A DNA stretch of 64,000 nucleotides from Ferranicluibacter quercicola (GCF_021168455.1 NZ_JAJOZR010000001.1:310001-374000); one strand, 5' to 3'; shown: positions 1 to 8,557, numbered from the stretch's first letter. A program made the numbers and translations. The notes: generated by a model not told the origin, from the letters alone.

Positions 1-41
1 GAAGGGGAAGGGCGGGCTGCGAGCCTGACGCCCGGAAGGGC

Positions 42-1661
42 CTACTCCTTCACGAAGATGGCGTCGTAATTGATCACGCGGGTGGGATCGATGTAGATAT
101 TGCCTTCGCCGCCCATGCGGGGCGACTTGGCGACGACGCGGCGTTCGTTGGTCACCGGGATCCAGGGTGCATCGGCCATGATATCGACGAAGATCTTATC
201 CCATGCGGCTGTGCGCTCGGCTGCCTTGGCCGGATCGGACATCGAATCGGCCGCGACGGCCCGCGCATCCAGATCCTTGTTGCAGTACCACGACCAGTTC
301 CATCCGCCGGGTACCGCGCCCGCGCAACCGAGAATGGGGCCATAGAAGTTGGACGGATCCGGGAAGTCGGCGATCCAGGCCATGCCGCCGGACCAGATCA
401 TGGGCGCTTCGCCTTCCGTGCCGCCGGCCGCGATGACGTTCGACTGCGCCAGGGCGCGCACCTCGGCCTTGACGCCGATGGCGGCGAGATCCTGCTGGAT
501 GGCCTGGGCGATGCGCGGCTGCGGGTCGGTGTTGGTCGAGTAGAGGATCGTTTCGAAACCGTCGGCAAGCCCGGCTTCCGCCAGCAGCGCCTTCGCTTTC
601 GCGACGTCGTAGGCATAGCCGGTATAGGCCTTGTCGTAACCGGGCATCAGTGGCGGCAAGACCTGGTTGGCGGCCGTCGCGCGACCGTTGAGGATGCGGG
701 TGATGCGTTCCTTGTTGATCGCCATATTGACGGCCTGGCGAACCTTCAGGTCGTCGAACGGTTTCACCTTGGTGTTGAGCGTCACGTAGCCGGTGTGCAG
801 CTGTTCGCCGTCGACGATCATCTGCGCGCCGTCCGGCGAATTCTTGATCTCGAGAAACTTTGCCGGGGGAATTCCGTCTCCGGCGATATCGACCTCGCCC
901 TTCTGCAGTCGGAGGAGGGCGACGAGCGGCTCCTGACCGACCTCGACCGTGAACGTGTCGACATGCGGCATGTTCTCGACGAAATAATCCGGATTGCGAG
1001 CGAACACGAGGCGCTGCCCGATGGTCCACTCTTTCAGGACGAAGGTGCCGGAGCCGACCGGATTCTTGCCGAAGTCGCCGCCTGCGGCCTCGACGGCTTC
1101 CTTCGGAACGACCGATGCGAAATTGATGGCCAGGACATGCAGGAAGGTCGCATCGGGACGCGACAGGTGGAAGACGATGGTTGAATCATCGGGAGCCTCG
1201 ATGCCGTCCAGGGTTTGCGACGTGCCGCCCGAAAGCGCGTCGAAGCCCTTGATCGCGCCGAAGAAGCCGGCGCCCGGTCCCTGCGTCTTCGGATTCACGG
1301 CGCGCTCTATCGAGTATTTGACATCTGAAGCAACGACGGTGCGGCCATTCGAGAACTTGACGCCTTTGCGAAGCTTGAACGTGTAGGTCAGACCATCCGG
1401 GGCGACGTCGAAGCTTTCCGCCAGCGACGGAACGAGATCCGGCGTGCCCGGCGTGTAGTCCATCAGCCGGGAGTAAAGGCTCTTGATCATCGACCAGTTG
1501 ACCCAGTCGTAGCCGATTGCGGGATCGAGCGTCGCGATGTCGTCCTTGTAGGTGATGACGATGTCACCGCCCTGTTTGGGTGCGTCCTGTGCGAAGGCGG
1601 GAAGCGGTGCGATGGCAAGTGCCGCCGCGACCGTCGTGTTTCGAAGCCAGCGTTTGAACAT
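42..1661 (-). CDS. ABC transporter substrate-binding protein, peptide family 5
   Basis: A 539-residue periplasmic binding protein of the SBP_bac_5 (oligopeptide/nickel) family. The first 24 residues form a signal peptide (basic MFKRWLR, hydrophobic core, cleavage after AFA). The mature part begins with the usual family-5 phrase GGDIVITYKDDIATLDPAIGYD and contains LAESFDVAPDGLTYTFKLR. An AAGGGGA ribosome site precedes the ATG. It is the last gene of a leftward operon (AmiC-like, AmiR-like, two permeases, this protein), 39 bases after the permease. No ATPase gene lies between it and the left edge, so the ATPase must be beyond the window or elsewhere. The ligand is not known; the amide-type regulators suggest a short amide, urea derivative or peptide, which is inference. 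Confidence 0.9.
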   Translation of the reverse strand: MFKRWLRNTTVAAALAIAPLPAFAQDAPKQGGDIVITYKDDIATLDPAIGYDWVNWSMIKSLYSRLMDYTPGTPDLVPSLAESFDVAPDGLTYTFKLRKGVKFSNGRTVVASDVKYSIERAVNPKTQGPGAGFFGAIKGFDALSGGTSQTLDGIEAPDDSTIVFHLSRPDATFLHVLAINFASVVPKEAVEAAGGDFGKNPVGSGTFVLKEWTIGQRLVFARNPDYFVENMPHVDTFTVEVGQEPLVALLRLQKGEVDIAGDGIPPAKFLEIKNSPDGAQMIVDGEQLHTGYVTLNTKVKPFDDLKVRQAVNMAINKERITRILNGRATAANQVLPPLMPGYDKAYTGYAYDVAKAKALLAEAGLADGFETILYSTNTDPQPRIAQAIQQDLAAIGVKAEVRALAQSNVIAAGGTEGEAPMIWSGGMAWIADFPDPSNFYGPILGCAGAVPGGWNWSWYCNKDLDARAVAADSMSDPAKAAERTAAWDKIFVDIMADAPWIPVTNERRVVAKSPRMGGEGNIYIDPTRVINYDAIFVKE

Positions 1662-1700
1662 TGTCAGTTCCCCTTTTTTGGTGGCCGTTGCGGTTCGGGA

Positions 1701-2621
1701 TCAGCGCGCGCGGATGCGCGGATCGACGAGTGGTGCGATGATGTCGGCAACGAGGTTGCCGAGAACGATGGCGAGCGCGGAGACCAGCGTCACGCCCATG
1801 ATGATGGGGATATCGACCTGCTGGATGGCCTGCCAGGCGAGCTGGCCGATACCCGGCCATCCGTAGACGGCCTCGACGACGACGACACCGCCCATGAACT
1901 GGCCGATATCGATGCCGATCATGGCGATGATGGGCAAAAGCGCGTTGGGCAGCGCATGGCGCAGCACGATGCGGGCGGACGACAGGCCCTTGGCCCGCGC
2001 GGTGCGCACATAGTCCTGATTGAGCACGTCGATCATCGCGGAGCGGACCATGCGTGCATACCAGCCGGCACCGAGAATGCCGAGCGTGGCGGCCGGCAGG
2101 ACGACATGGGCGAACGTGCCGAATCCGCTCATCGGAAACCAGCCGAGCGTGACGGCGAAGACATAGAGCAGCAGCAGGGCCGCCACGAATTGCGGTGCGG
2201 AAACCCCCACGAAGGACATCATCATGACGATCCGGTCTGCCGTTCCGCCACGGCGGAGCGCGGCGAAGGCCCCGAAGAAGACGCCGAGCAGCACCTCGAC
2301 GAAGATGCCGGCAGCCATGAGCACCAGCGTGGCCGGAAGCCGTGCCGCAATGAGAGTGCCGACATCCGTCTTCTGGGCGTAGGACCGGCCGAGATCTCCC
2401 TCCACGATACCGCGCAGATATGTCCAGAACTGGACGGGCAGGGGCTGATCCAGCCCGAGTTCGTGACGGATGTTGGCGACGGTTTGTGCCGTCGCGCTGC
2501 GGCCGGCAATCATGCGGGCCGGATCGGCCGGCAGGGCATAGAGGAGTAGAAAGGTGATCGCGGCGACGCCAAGCAGAATGAAGGCGGTCTGGACAAGGCG
2601 GCGGGCCAGCAGAATCATCAT
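1701..2621 (-). CDS. ABC transporter permease, DppB-like
   Basis: An inner-membrane permease of about 306 residues with six predicted transmembrane segments, of the BPD_transp_1 family. It opens with MMILLARRLVQTAFILLGVA, the standard DppB start, which is why the ATG at 2621 is preferred to one 57 bases upstream. The EAA loop is visible as DYVRTARAKGLSSARIVLRHALPNA. It starts one base after the stop codon of the DppC-like gene, which fits translational coupling, and pairs with that protein to form the channel for the binding protein encoded next. Confidence 0.92.
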   Translation of the reverse strand: MMILLARRLVQTAFILLGVAAITFLLLYALPADPARMIAGRSATAQTVANIRHELGLDQPLPVQFWTYLRGIVEGDLGRSYAQKTDVGTLIAARLPATLVLMAAGIFVEVLLGVFFGAFAALRRGGTADRIVMMMSFVGVSAPQFVAALLLLYVFAVTLGWFPMSGFGTFAHVVLPAATLGILGAGWYARMVRSAMIDVLNQDYVRTARAKGLSSARIVLRHALPNALLPIIAMIGIDIGQFMGGVVVVEAVYGWPGIGQLAWQAIQQVDIPIIMGVTLVSALAIVLGNLVADIIAPLVDPRIRAR

Positions 2622-2622
2622 G

Positions 2623-3474
2623 TCAGCCTCTCCCCCGCTGGGTCGGATCGAGAATGTCGCGGAGCGCGTCGCCGACAAGATTGAAGGAGAGGGCCGTCAA
2701 AAGGATGATCGCGCCGGGGATGAAGACCAGCCATGGCGCTGCCTGAAAGTAGCTCTGGCTTTCGAAGATGATGTTGCCCCAAGAGGGCTGAGGCGGCTGG
2801 ACGCCGATGCCGAGAAACGACAACGTTGCCTCCAGAAGCACGGTCGTTGCGATGCCGAGCGTGCCCCAGACGATCGCCGTGGGCGTGAGATGCGGCAGGA
2901 TGTGGTGAAAGAGGATGCGGACATGCCCGGCCCCGAGCGAGCGCTCGGCCAGAATGAAATCGCGCTCCACGAGGCCGCGCGTTTCCGTATAGACGATCCG
3001 CGCCACCTGGACCCAATTGACCAGAGCGATCACCATCGCGACGATCCAGAGACTGGGCCGCAGAAGCGCTGCGAGGACGATGGCAAGCAGAAGGGCCGGA
3101 AATGCCATCATCAAATCCGTGAAACGCATCAGTATGTTGCCGAAAATGCCGCGCAGATAGCCCGCGAGGATGCCGATCAGCAGGCCGATGGAAACGGCGA
3201 TGCCGTTGGCGACGAGGCCGATCACCAGAGACGTCCGGGCACCGTAGAGAAGTCTTGAAAACAGGTCGCGGCCGAGCGTGTCGGTTCCCAGAAGGAATTG
3301 CCCGCCGGGCGGCATGGGTGCGCCCTCGAGCGTCAGGCCGTCGAACATCTGTTCGTCGGGGCTGTAGGGCGCAATCAGCGGCGCGGCGACGGCCAGAGCC
3401 ATGACGAGCACGACGATGAAGAGGCCGAAGAGGGCGGCGGGCTGGCGCATCATCGTTTTCAGCACACGCATCAC
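2623..3474 (-). CDS. ABC transporter permease, DppC-like
   Basis: A 283-residue inner-membrane permease with the DppC hallmarks: a first transmembrane helix after MMRQPAALFGLFIVV, the FLLGTDTLGRDLFSRLLYGAR segment near residues 60-80, and the EAA loop VERDFILAERSLGAG. The first codon is GTG at 3474 (an ATG follows directly at 3471) and it overlaps the stop of the AmiR-like gene, so the sensor/regulator genes and the transporter are one transcription unit. It is the second half of the channel with the DppB-like protein. Confidence 0.92.
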   Translation of the reverse strand: MMRVLKTMMRQPAALFGLFIVVLVMALAVAAPLIAPYSPDEQMFDGLTLEGAPMPPGGQFLLGTDTLGRDLFSRLLYGARTSLVIGLVANGIAVSIGLLIGILAGYLRGIFGNILMRFTDLMMAFPALLLAIVLAALLRPSLWIVAMVIALVNWVQVARIVYTETRGLVERDFILAERSLGAGHVRILFHHILPHLTPTAIVWGTLGIATTVLLEATLSFLGIGVQPPQPSWGNIIFESQSYFQAAPWLVFIPGAIILLTALSFNLVGDALRDILDPTQRGRG

Positions 3475-4052
3475 AGGGCCTCCGGCATCGGTTCGGCGCC
3501 GCCGACGATGGACGCTGCCATCTGCTCCACGGGCATCCGCCGTTTCATGGCGCAGTTGCGCAGGGTGGTGTAGGCATGGTGCTCGTCAACTCTGCGTGCC
3601 GCCATGATCTGCTGCACCGCGGCGTGCACCAGCGGTCGCAAGCGGACGCGCTCCTCCAGATGCTCGATCTTCTCCGCGACGGCACTGCGCTCCCGGTGTA
3701 TGGCGAGCGCCATGACGAGCGCTGGGTAGACCGCCGAAACGGAGAGCGGCTTTGCGATGATGGCACCGGCGCCCTGCTGCATCGCCCAGGCGATACGGCC
3801 CGGTGCTTCCGACCCGAGAAGGGCCACCAGCGGGCGCGGCGCGACCGCGCCGGTCCAGGGCAGAAGCCCGTCCCAGCCCTGATCGGCATCGACCAGAATG
3901 ATGTCGGGCAGCGCATCCGCGGCAAGCGGGTGCCACTGGCGCGTCACCTGGCAGCCGAACAGCCTGAGCTGGCGCACCAGACGATCCGTCATGGAGTCCT
4001 CGCGATGCAGGATCGTGGCCTGCCAGCCTGTGAAGTTCGGTGTCTCCCTCAT
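3471..4052 (-). CDS. amiR: AmiR-like ANTAR transcription antiterminator
   Basis: A 193-residue protein resembling AmiR. Residues about 10-125 look like a receiver-type domain without a clear phosphorylation pocket (DIILVDADQGWDG is present but the usual acidic cluster is weak). A coiled segment AEKIEHLEERVRLRPLV leads into an ANTAR domain (AAVQQIMAARRVDEHHAYTTLRNCAMKRR, then VEQMAASIV). ANTAR domains bind paired small hairpins in nascent RNA and prevent termination. Its ATG overlaps the AmiC stop as ATGA, so the two proteins are probably made together. The target is likely the leader at 5198-5280. The longer reading frame that continues upstream is the AmiC gene in another frame. Confidence 0.85.
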   Translation of the reverse strand: MRETPNFTGWQATILHREDSMTDRLVRQLRLFGCQVTRQWHPLAADALPDIILVDADQGWDGLLPWTGAVAPRPLVALLGSEAPGRIAWAMQQGAGAIIAKPLSVSAVYPALVMALAIHRERSAVAEKIEHLEERVRLRPLVHAAVQQIMAARRVDEHHAYTTLRNCAMKRRMPVEQMAASIVGGAEPMPEAL

Positions 4053-5197
4053 GAAACGACCCGCAGCTGCGGCGACGTGCGTCGGTGGCGTCCGGCGAGG
4101 TAGGGATCGGCGGCGATGGCAGCCTGTGACGTCAGGATCTCGAAACCGTTGTCGTCGTTGATGCGTCCGAGATGGAATGGCAGGGCGGCGTGATGGGTCT
4201 CCGGGTCGATCAGGATCGGGCCGAGGACGGTGCGCGCCGGCGCCGCCGAGAGGATCCGCCGGACGGCGAGAGGTTCGTCGGTGCCCGCGGCAATGATGGC
4301 GTCCGCGCAGAGCTTCAAAGATGTGTAGGCACAGGCGAAGACGCTCGAAATTCGCCGGCTCGCGCCGAAGCGGGCCGCCACTCGCTGCTTGAAGTCGAGG
4401 TTTTCGGCCGTGCCGAGGCTGTCGAAATAGGCAGCGGCACAAAGCTGGCCCGTCGCCACCCCCGTGCCGATATCGGACAGTTCGCATTCGGTCAGATCGC
4501 AGCTGACGACCGGGCAGTTTTCGGGCCTGAAGGCGGGATCGCGCGCACCCAGCGCCTTGATCGCGGCCAGAAAGGCATAGCTCGACGGGCCGACCAGATT
4601 GTTCAGAATGAAGCTCGGCCGCCGCTGCTCGATGTCGGCGACGATGCGCTCGACCGCTGTTTCCTCGAACGGCAGATATCGCTCGCCAAGCACCTCGCCG
4701 CCGGCGGCTCCGATCAGCTCGCGTGCCAGCCGGTTCATTTCCCAGCCCCAGACATAGTTCGCGCCGACGAGATAGGGCCGGTTGCCATAACGTGGCAGCA
4801 GGTAATCGAAGACCGGCAGGAGATGCTGGTTGGGACAGCCGCCGATATAGACGACGTTCTCGTTGGCCTCGAAGCCTTCGTAGGGGCACATGTACCACAA
4901 GAGCCCGTCGTGCTTTTCGACCAGCGGAAGCACTTCCTTGCGCGCCAGCGACGTAATCGTACCGACGATGTGCCGGCATCCCCGATCGCGCAGCAGGCGG
5001 CGCGCGCCGTCGAGATAGTCCGGAATATTGGCATTCGGGTCGATGAACTCCGGTTCGATACGGCCCGCATAGGCGTGCTGCAGCTCCTCGATCGCGAGGA
5101 CGGCGCCGTCCCAGGCATCTCGCCCCATCGACCCATATGGCCCGGTGGTGGAGTAGAGAATGCCGATCTTGATCGCGTCGCGCATGAATCTGCCCAT
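4049..5197 (-). CDS. amiC: AmiC-like ligand sensor (Peripla_BP family, cytoplasmic)
   Basis: A 382-residue protein of the leucine/urea/amide-binding type, clearly related to AmiC: it has IKIGILYSTTGPYGSMGRD near the start, then PYEGFEANENVVYIGG and NQHLLPVFDYLLPRYG in the middle. It has no signal peptide, which is the feature that separates AmiC-type cytoplasmic sensors from transport binding proteins. By analogy with Pseudomonas, the ligand-free sensor would hold the AmiR-like protein inactive and the inducer would release it. It is the first gene of the operon and follows a leader with a terminator-like hairpin. An alternative start lies at 5185. Confidence 0.85.
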   Translation of the reverse strand: MGRFMRDAIKIGILYSTTGPYGSMGRDAWDGAVLAIEELQHAYAGRIEPEFIDPNANIPDYLDGARRLLRDRGCRHIVGTITSLARKEVLPLVEKHDGLLWYMCPYEGFEANENVVYIGGCPNQHLLPVFDYLLPRYGNRPYLVGANYVWGWEMNRLARELIGAAGGEVLGERYLPFEETAVERIVADIEQRRPSFILNNLVGPSSYAFLAAIKALGARDPAFRPENCPVVSCDLTECELSDIGTGVATGQLCAAAYFDSLGTAENLDFKQRVAARFGASRRISSVFACAYTSLKLCADAIIAAGTDEPLAVRRILSAAPARTVLGPILIDPETHHAALPFHLGRINDDNGFEILTSQAAIAADPYLAGRHRRTSPQLRVVS

Positions 5198-5204
5198 ACC
5201 AAAA

Positions 5205-5243
5205 ACCCCATGACGGAGTTCCCGTCGTGAGACGGGACGTCAT
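5205..5243 (-). terminator. Terminator-like hairpin in the leader of the amiC operon
   Basis: On the minus strand TCCCGTC and GACGGGA pair around a TCAC loop; an outer stem ATGACG/CGTCAT extends it across a small bulge. GGGG and then five T residues follow. It ends only seven bases before the amiC ATG, inside the leader and not at the end of a gene, which fits a regulated attenuator. Confidence 0.65.
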
Positions 5244-5244
5244 G

Positions 5245-5275
5245 AGGCCAAACTGCCCAGAGACCACAGAAGGTC
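5245..5275 (-). promoter_or_regulatory. Tandem small hairpins, candidate ANTAR target RNA
   Basis: Two four-base-pair stems with six-base loops lie side by side, three bases apart: GACC-TTCTGT-GGTC (5275-5262) and GGGC-AGTTTG-GCCT (5258-5245, one G-T pair). Tandem stems with hexaloops just before a terminator are the architecture recognised by ANTAR proteins. The usual loop rule (A first, G fourth) is met only for the A of the second loop, so this is a structural match and not a full consensus match. Confidence 0.4.
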
Positions 5276-5313
5276 ATGTGAAGACGAGGAATGCTTAATC
5301 GTGTTGCATGATG

Positions 5314-5341
5314 AAAATACGAGCACGCGACCGATTGTCAA
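5314..5341 (-). promoter_or_regulatory. Promoter of the amiC-amiR-transporter operon
   Basis: A perfect -35 TTGACA (5341-5336) is followed after 16 bases by TATTTT (5319-5314). Transcription would start near 5307 and give a leader of about 110 bases holding the tandem hairpins and the terminator-like hairpin. A strong promoter followed by a terminator is what an antitermination switch needs. Confidence 0.65.
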
Positions 5342-5356
5342 GCGGGATGTGTGACG

Positions 5357-5383
5357 AGCCCCTGCGGCTGGCCGGCAGGGGCT
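5357..5383 (-). terminator. Hairpin downstream of the quinone oxidoreductase gene
   Basis: AGCCCCTGC and GCAGGGGCT form a perfect nine-base-pair stem with a nine-base loop just after the stop codon of the oxidoreductase gene. There is no T run on either side, so it may be an RNA end-stabilising hairpin or a weak terminator. Confidence 0.5.
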
Positions 5384-5388
5384 TGGGA

Positions 5389-6402
5389 TCAGAAACCTTC
5401 GAGCACGATCTTGCCGCGCGCCCTGCCGCTTTCGATGAGCGCATGCGCCTGTTTCAGGTTCTTCGCATCGATCGGTCGCAGCACGTTCGTCACGGTCGTG
5501 CGGATCCTGCCGGCGTCGATTAGGGCGGCGACCTCGGCCAGAAGCTTGCCCTGCTCGTCCATGTCGGGCGTCTCGAAGATCGAGCGGGTGAACATCAGCT
5601 CCCAGTGGATGGACACGGCCTTGCGCTTGAAGCCGGTGACGTCGAGGGTTTGGGGATCGTCGATCAGGCCGAAGCGGCCTTGGGGGGCGATGAGGCTGGC
5701 AATCTCGGCGAGGTGTCGGTGTGTTTCCGTGGTGGAAAACACGAAGGCCGGGGCGCCGATGCCGAGGGCCGCGATCTGGTCTGCGAGCGGCTTGCTGTGA
5801 TCGATGACGTGATGCGCGCCGAGTTCGCCGACCCAATCCCGCGTCTCCGGGCGGGACGCCGTCGCGATGACGGTCAGGTCCGTGAGGGCGCGGGCGAGCT
5901 GTATGGTGATCGATCCGACGCCGCCGGCGCCGCCGATGATGAGAATGGCGTTTGCCGCGCCCGCAACCGGTTTGCGCACGTCGAGACGGTCGAACAGCAT
6001 CTCCCACGCCGTGATGGCCGTCAGCGGCAGAGCGGCCGCTTCGGCATTCGACAGCGACGACGGCTTGCTGGCCACGAGCCGCTCATCGACCAGATGGAAT
6101 TCGCTGTTTGCACCTGGGCGCAGCAGCGAGCCGGCATAGTAGACCACGTCGCCGGGCGCGAACGCCGTGACAGCGCTGCCGACCTCCACGACCCGACCGA
6201 CGGCATCCCAGCCGAGCACTTTCTGCGCGCCTGCGTCCGGAGCCACGTTTTTCCGGATCTTGGTATCCACCGGGTTCACGGAGATCGCATCCACGGCAAC
6301 CAGAAGATCGCGGGGCCCCGGCGTCGGCTTGGGAATATCGATGTCGATGAGCGCGTCGTCGCGCTCGATGGTGCCGGCTTCGGTATAGGCAACTGCTTTC
6401 AT
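5389..6402 (-). CDS. Zinc-type alcohol dehydrogenase / NAD(P)H quinone oxidoreductase
   Basis: A 337-residue medium-chain dehydrogenase/reductase. The start at 6402 gives MKAVAYTEAGTIERDDALID, the usual beginning; an upstream extension in frame has no family match. The GroES-like part (residues about 1-130) includes NPVDTKIRK and VLGWDAVGRVVEVG, and the Rossmann part has ILIIGGAGGVGSITIQLAR, the glycine-rich NADPH motif. The structural zinc cysteines are absent, as in quinone oxidoreductases of the zeta-crystallin type. It is divergent from an HxlR regulator, a pairing common for electrophile or quinone responses; the natural substrate is not shown. Confidence 0.88.
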   Translation of the reverse strand: MKAVAYTEAGTIERDDALIDIDIPKPTPGPRDLLVAVDAISVNPVDTKIRKNVAPDAGAQKVLGWDAVGRVVEVGSAVTAFAPGDVVYYAGSLLRPGANSEFHLVDERLVASKPSSLSNAEAAALPLTAITAWEMLFDRLDVRKPVAGAANAILIIGGAGGVGSITIQLARALTDLTVIATASRPETRDWVGELGAHHVIDHSKPLADQIAALGIGAPAFVFSTTETHRHLAEIASLIAPQGRFGLIDDPQTLDVTGFKRKAVSIHWELMFTRSIFETPDMDEQGKLLAEVAALIDAGRIRTTVTNVLRPIDAKNLKQAHALIESGRARGKIVLEGF

Positions 6403-6482
6403 GATCGGGGTCCTCGTGTCCTTGCCACCGGCCTGTCCGGTTGCTTCTCTCTGGATATGCGCATACGCTTGACGAAATGGAA

Positions 6483-6499
6483 TACGCACAAAGAGCGTA
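6483..6499. promoter_or_regulatory. Candidate HxlR operator
   Basis: TACGC-N7-GCGTA is an inverted repeat in the 121-base space between the divergent oxidoreductase and HxlR genes. A further TACGC half-site lies at 6464-6468. Placement suggests that the HxlR protein controls both genes from here; the site assignment is inference. Confidence 0.4.
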
Positions 6500-6523
6500 C
6501 ATAGTGTCGAAAAGGATACCGTC

Positions 6524-6919
6524 ATGGCGAAGATCCGGCATTCCCGGTTCGATTGCAGCCCGGGTTGCTCCGTCGAAGCGGCGATCGGGCTGATCGACGG
6601 CAAGTGGAAATCCGTCATTCTGTTTCACCTCCTGTCGGGCACGCGACGGTTCAACGAGATTCGCAAGACCATCCCCAACGTGACGCAGCGCATGTTGACC
6701 AACCAGCTGCGCGAGATGGAGGAGGACGGCCTGATCGCGCGCAAGGTCTACGCACAGGTTCCGCCGAAGGTGGAGTACAGCCTGTCGCCGCTCGGCCGGT
6801 CGATGGAGCCGGTGCTGCTGGCGCTGAAGCTGTGGGGAGACGCCAATCTCGGCCTCTATGGCAAGCCGAAGGTCACCGACACGTCCGCGGCGACGTCCGG
6901 TGACAAAGCGGCGGCCTGA
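6524..6919 (+). CDS. HxlR family transcriptional regulator
   Basis: A 131-residue winged-helix regulator with the family signature: a cysteine pair in FDCSPGCSVEAAIGLIDGKW, then RFNEIRKTIPNVTQRMLTNQ (recognition region) and RKVYAQVPPKVEYSLSPLG (wing). Members often sense reactive aldehydes or quinones through the N-terminal cysteines. It is divergent from a quinone oxidoreductase gene and is likely its regulator. Confidence 0.9.
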   Translation: MAKIRHSRFDCSPGCSVEAAIGLIDGKWKSVILFHLLSGTRRFNEIRKTIPNVTQRMLTNQLREMEEDGLIARKVYAQVPPKVEYSLSPLGRSMEPVLLALKLWGDANLGLYGKPKVTDTSAATSGDKAAA

Positions 6920-7015
6920 GGGCGACGCCGTTAAACGGGTTGAGATTAGGGGGGCGAGCGGCTATCTGATGGACACGCGCAGGCGCGACCCTCCTGACAG
7001 AACAAGGCATCCGGC

Positions 7016-7963
7016 ATGACCCCTACCTATCTCGTCACCCATTCCGGTGGCTTCCATGCCGACGAGCTTCTGTCGAGTGTCATCCTGACCCGGCTTTACC
7101 CGGAGGCGAAGATCGTTCGCAGCCGGGCGCCGGAGTGGATCACCGCCGGCGCGGACCGGATCGTCTACGATGTCGGCGGCGCTTATGACGCGGAAACACG
7201 AATATTCGACCACCACCAGCGCGGCGCACCGGTTCGCGACGATGGCCAGCCCTACAGCTCCTTCGGTCTGGTCTGGCGCCATTTCGGGCAGGCCTATCTC
7301 CATGCGTTCGGTGTTCCCGAGGCGCATGTGGCGGCGATCCACGCCGCCTTCGACGGCAGCTTCGTCCTGCCGGTCGATCTGGTCGACAACGGCGCCCTCA
7401 GCCCTTCGACGGCAGGCCTTCTCGCCGGACTGACGCTTCCGGCCCTGCTCGAAACGCTGAAGCCGGTCTTCGACGAGGCCGACCCGGACGCGGAAACCCG
7501 GAGCTTTCATGCCGCGCTCGCCATCGCGCGCAGCTTCATGGAGGCGGCCGTCGGCAAGGCGGCGGCCAAGCTTCGGGCAGAGGCTCTGGTCATGAGCGCG
7601 ATCGAGGCCGCAGGGCAGGGGCATATTCTGGAGCTTCCGCTCGGCATGCCCTTCCGGTCGGCGGTGGTCAAGGCCGGGGCCGATCAGCTGCTCTTCGTCG
7701 TGCATCCGCGCGACAAGGACTGGTGCGTCACGGGCATTCGCCGCGCGGACGAGGGGTTCGAGCTTCGTGCCGATCTGCCGGCCGCCTGGGCCGGGCTGAC
7801 GAATGCCGACCTCGAAGCCGCAAGCGGCGTGGCGGGCGCGAGCTTCTGCCACAAGGGCCGCTTCATCGCGGCCGCCCGGACGCGCGAGGCGGCTCTTGCC
7901 CTGGCGCAGATCGCCGTTGCCGAAGCCTTGGCCGAGCAGGCAGGCGTCGCCGCCGTCGCCTGA
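7016..7963 (+). CDS. MYG1/UPF0160 family metal-dependent hydrolase
   Basis: A 315-residue protein of the MYG1 family, related to DHH phosphoesterases. The motifs are visible in order: THSGGFHADELLSSVIL near residue 7, IVYDVGGAYD near residue 50, and FDHHQRG near residue 65, which supply the metal ligands. Eukaryotic MYG1 is a 3'-5' RNA exonuclease; bacterial members are mostly uncharacterised. It is 27 bases ahead of a Gre-like gene, probably on the same transcript. The last 15 residues are alanine-rich. Confidence 0.88.
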   Translation: MTPTYLVTHSGGFHADELLSSVILTRLYPEAKIVRSRAPEWITAGADRIVYDVGGAYDAETRIFDHHQRGAPVRDDGQPYSSFGLVWRHFGQAYLHAFGVPEAHVAAIHAAFDGSFVLPVDLVDNGALSPSTAGLLAGLTLPALLETLKPVFDEADPDAETRSFHAALAIARSFMEAAVGKAAAKLRAEALVMSAIEAAGQGHILELPLGMPFRSAVVKAGADQLLFVVHPRDKDWCVTGIRRADEGFELRADLPAAWAGLTNADLEAASGVAGASFCHKGRFIAAARTREAALALAQIAVAEALAEQAGVAAVA

Positions 7964-7990
7964 TGGCGGCGCGGTTCAGGGAGGTTCGGA

Positions 7991-8473
7991 ATGAGTGTCG
8001 CCTTTACCAAGGAAGAAAGCTTCGAGACGGCATCGGAAACGCTCGTTCCGGACCGTCCGATCTCGGAGCATCCGAACCTCGTGACGCATGAGGGTTTCGC
8101 GGCGCTGGAGGCGCAGCTGGAGCTGGCCCGAACCGCCTATGCCGCGGCGAACCTGATCGAAGACGTCAACGAGAAGCGCCGGCAGGCGGCCACACCGCTG
8201 CGGGACCTGCGCTATCTCCAGGCCCGTCTCCGCTCCGCGCAGGTCATGCCTGAGCCGGCATCCGCTGCAGCCGTCGCCTTCGGCAGCACCGTGACGTTTT
8301 CCCGCGATGACGGCCGGGTTCAGACCTACCGGATCGTCGGCGAGGACGAGGCGGACCCAAAGGCCGGGACGATCTCGCATGTCTCGCCGGTTGCGGCCGT
8401 TCTGATCGGCAAGAGCGTTGGCGATGTCGTCAGCGTCAACGGTCAGGAACTGGAGATCGTCGCCATCGCGTAG
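7991..8473 (+). CDS. GreA/GreB-family transcription elongation factor
   Basis: A 160-residue protein with a predicted helical N-terminal part (HEGFAALEAQLELARTAYAAANL, then RDLRYLQARLRSAQV) and a C-terminal FKBP-like domain with the Gre phrase IVGEDEADPKAGTISHVSPVA followed by LIGKSVGDVV. Gre factors enter the RNA polymerase secondary channel and stimulate cleavage of backtracked RNA. The N-terminal acidic tip is less typical than in the housekeeping GreA, so this is probably an accessory paralogue. It follows the MYG1-type gene closely. Confidence 0.85.
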   Translation: MSVAFTKEESFETASETLVPDRPISEHPNLVTHEGFAALEAQLELARTAYAAANLIEDVNEKRRQAATPLRDLRYLQARLRSAQVMPEPASAAAVAFGSTVTFSRDDGRVQTYRIVGEDEADPKAGTISHVSPVAAVLIGKSVGDVVSVNGQELEIVAIA

Positions 8474-8557
8474 AGCAGTGCGATGCGCAGACGTCGCGAC
8501 GGAATGACCGGGCGAAGCGGCATCCGGGTAAAAATCTCCGATTCTGACCTCTAAACA

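Noticed and set aside
3471..5267. A 598-residue open frame on the minus strand covering both regulator genes
   Set aside because: Only its last 193 codons (the AmiR-like protein) look like protein; the earlier part is the AmiC gene read in another frame.
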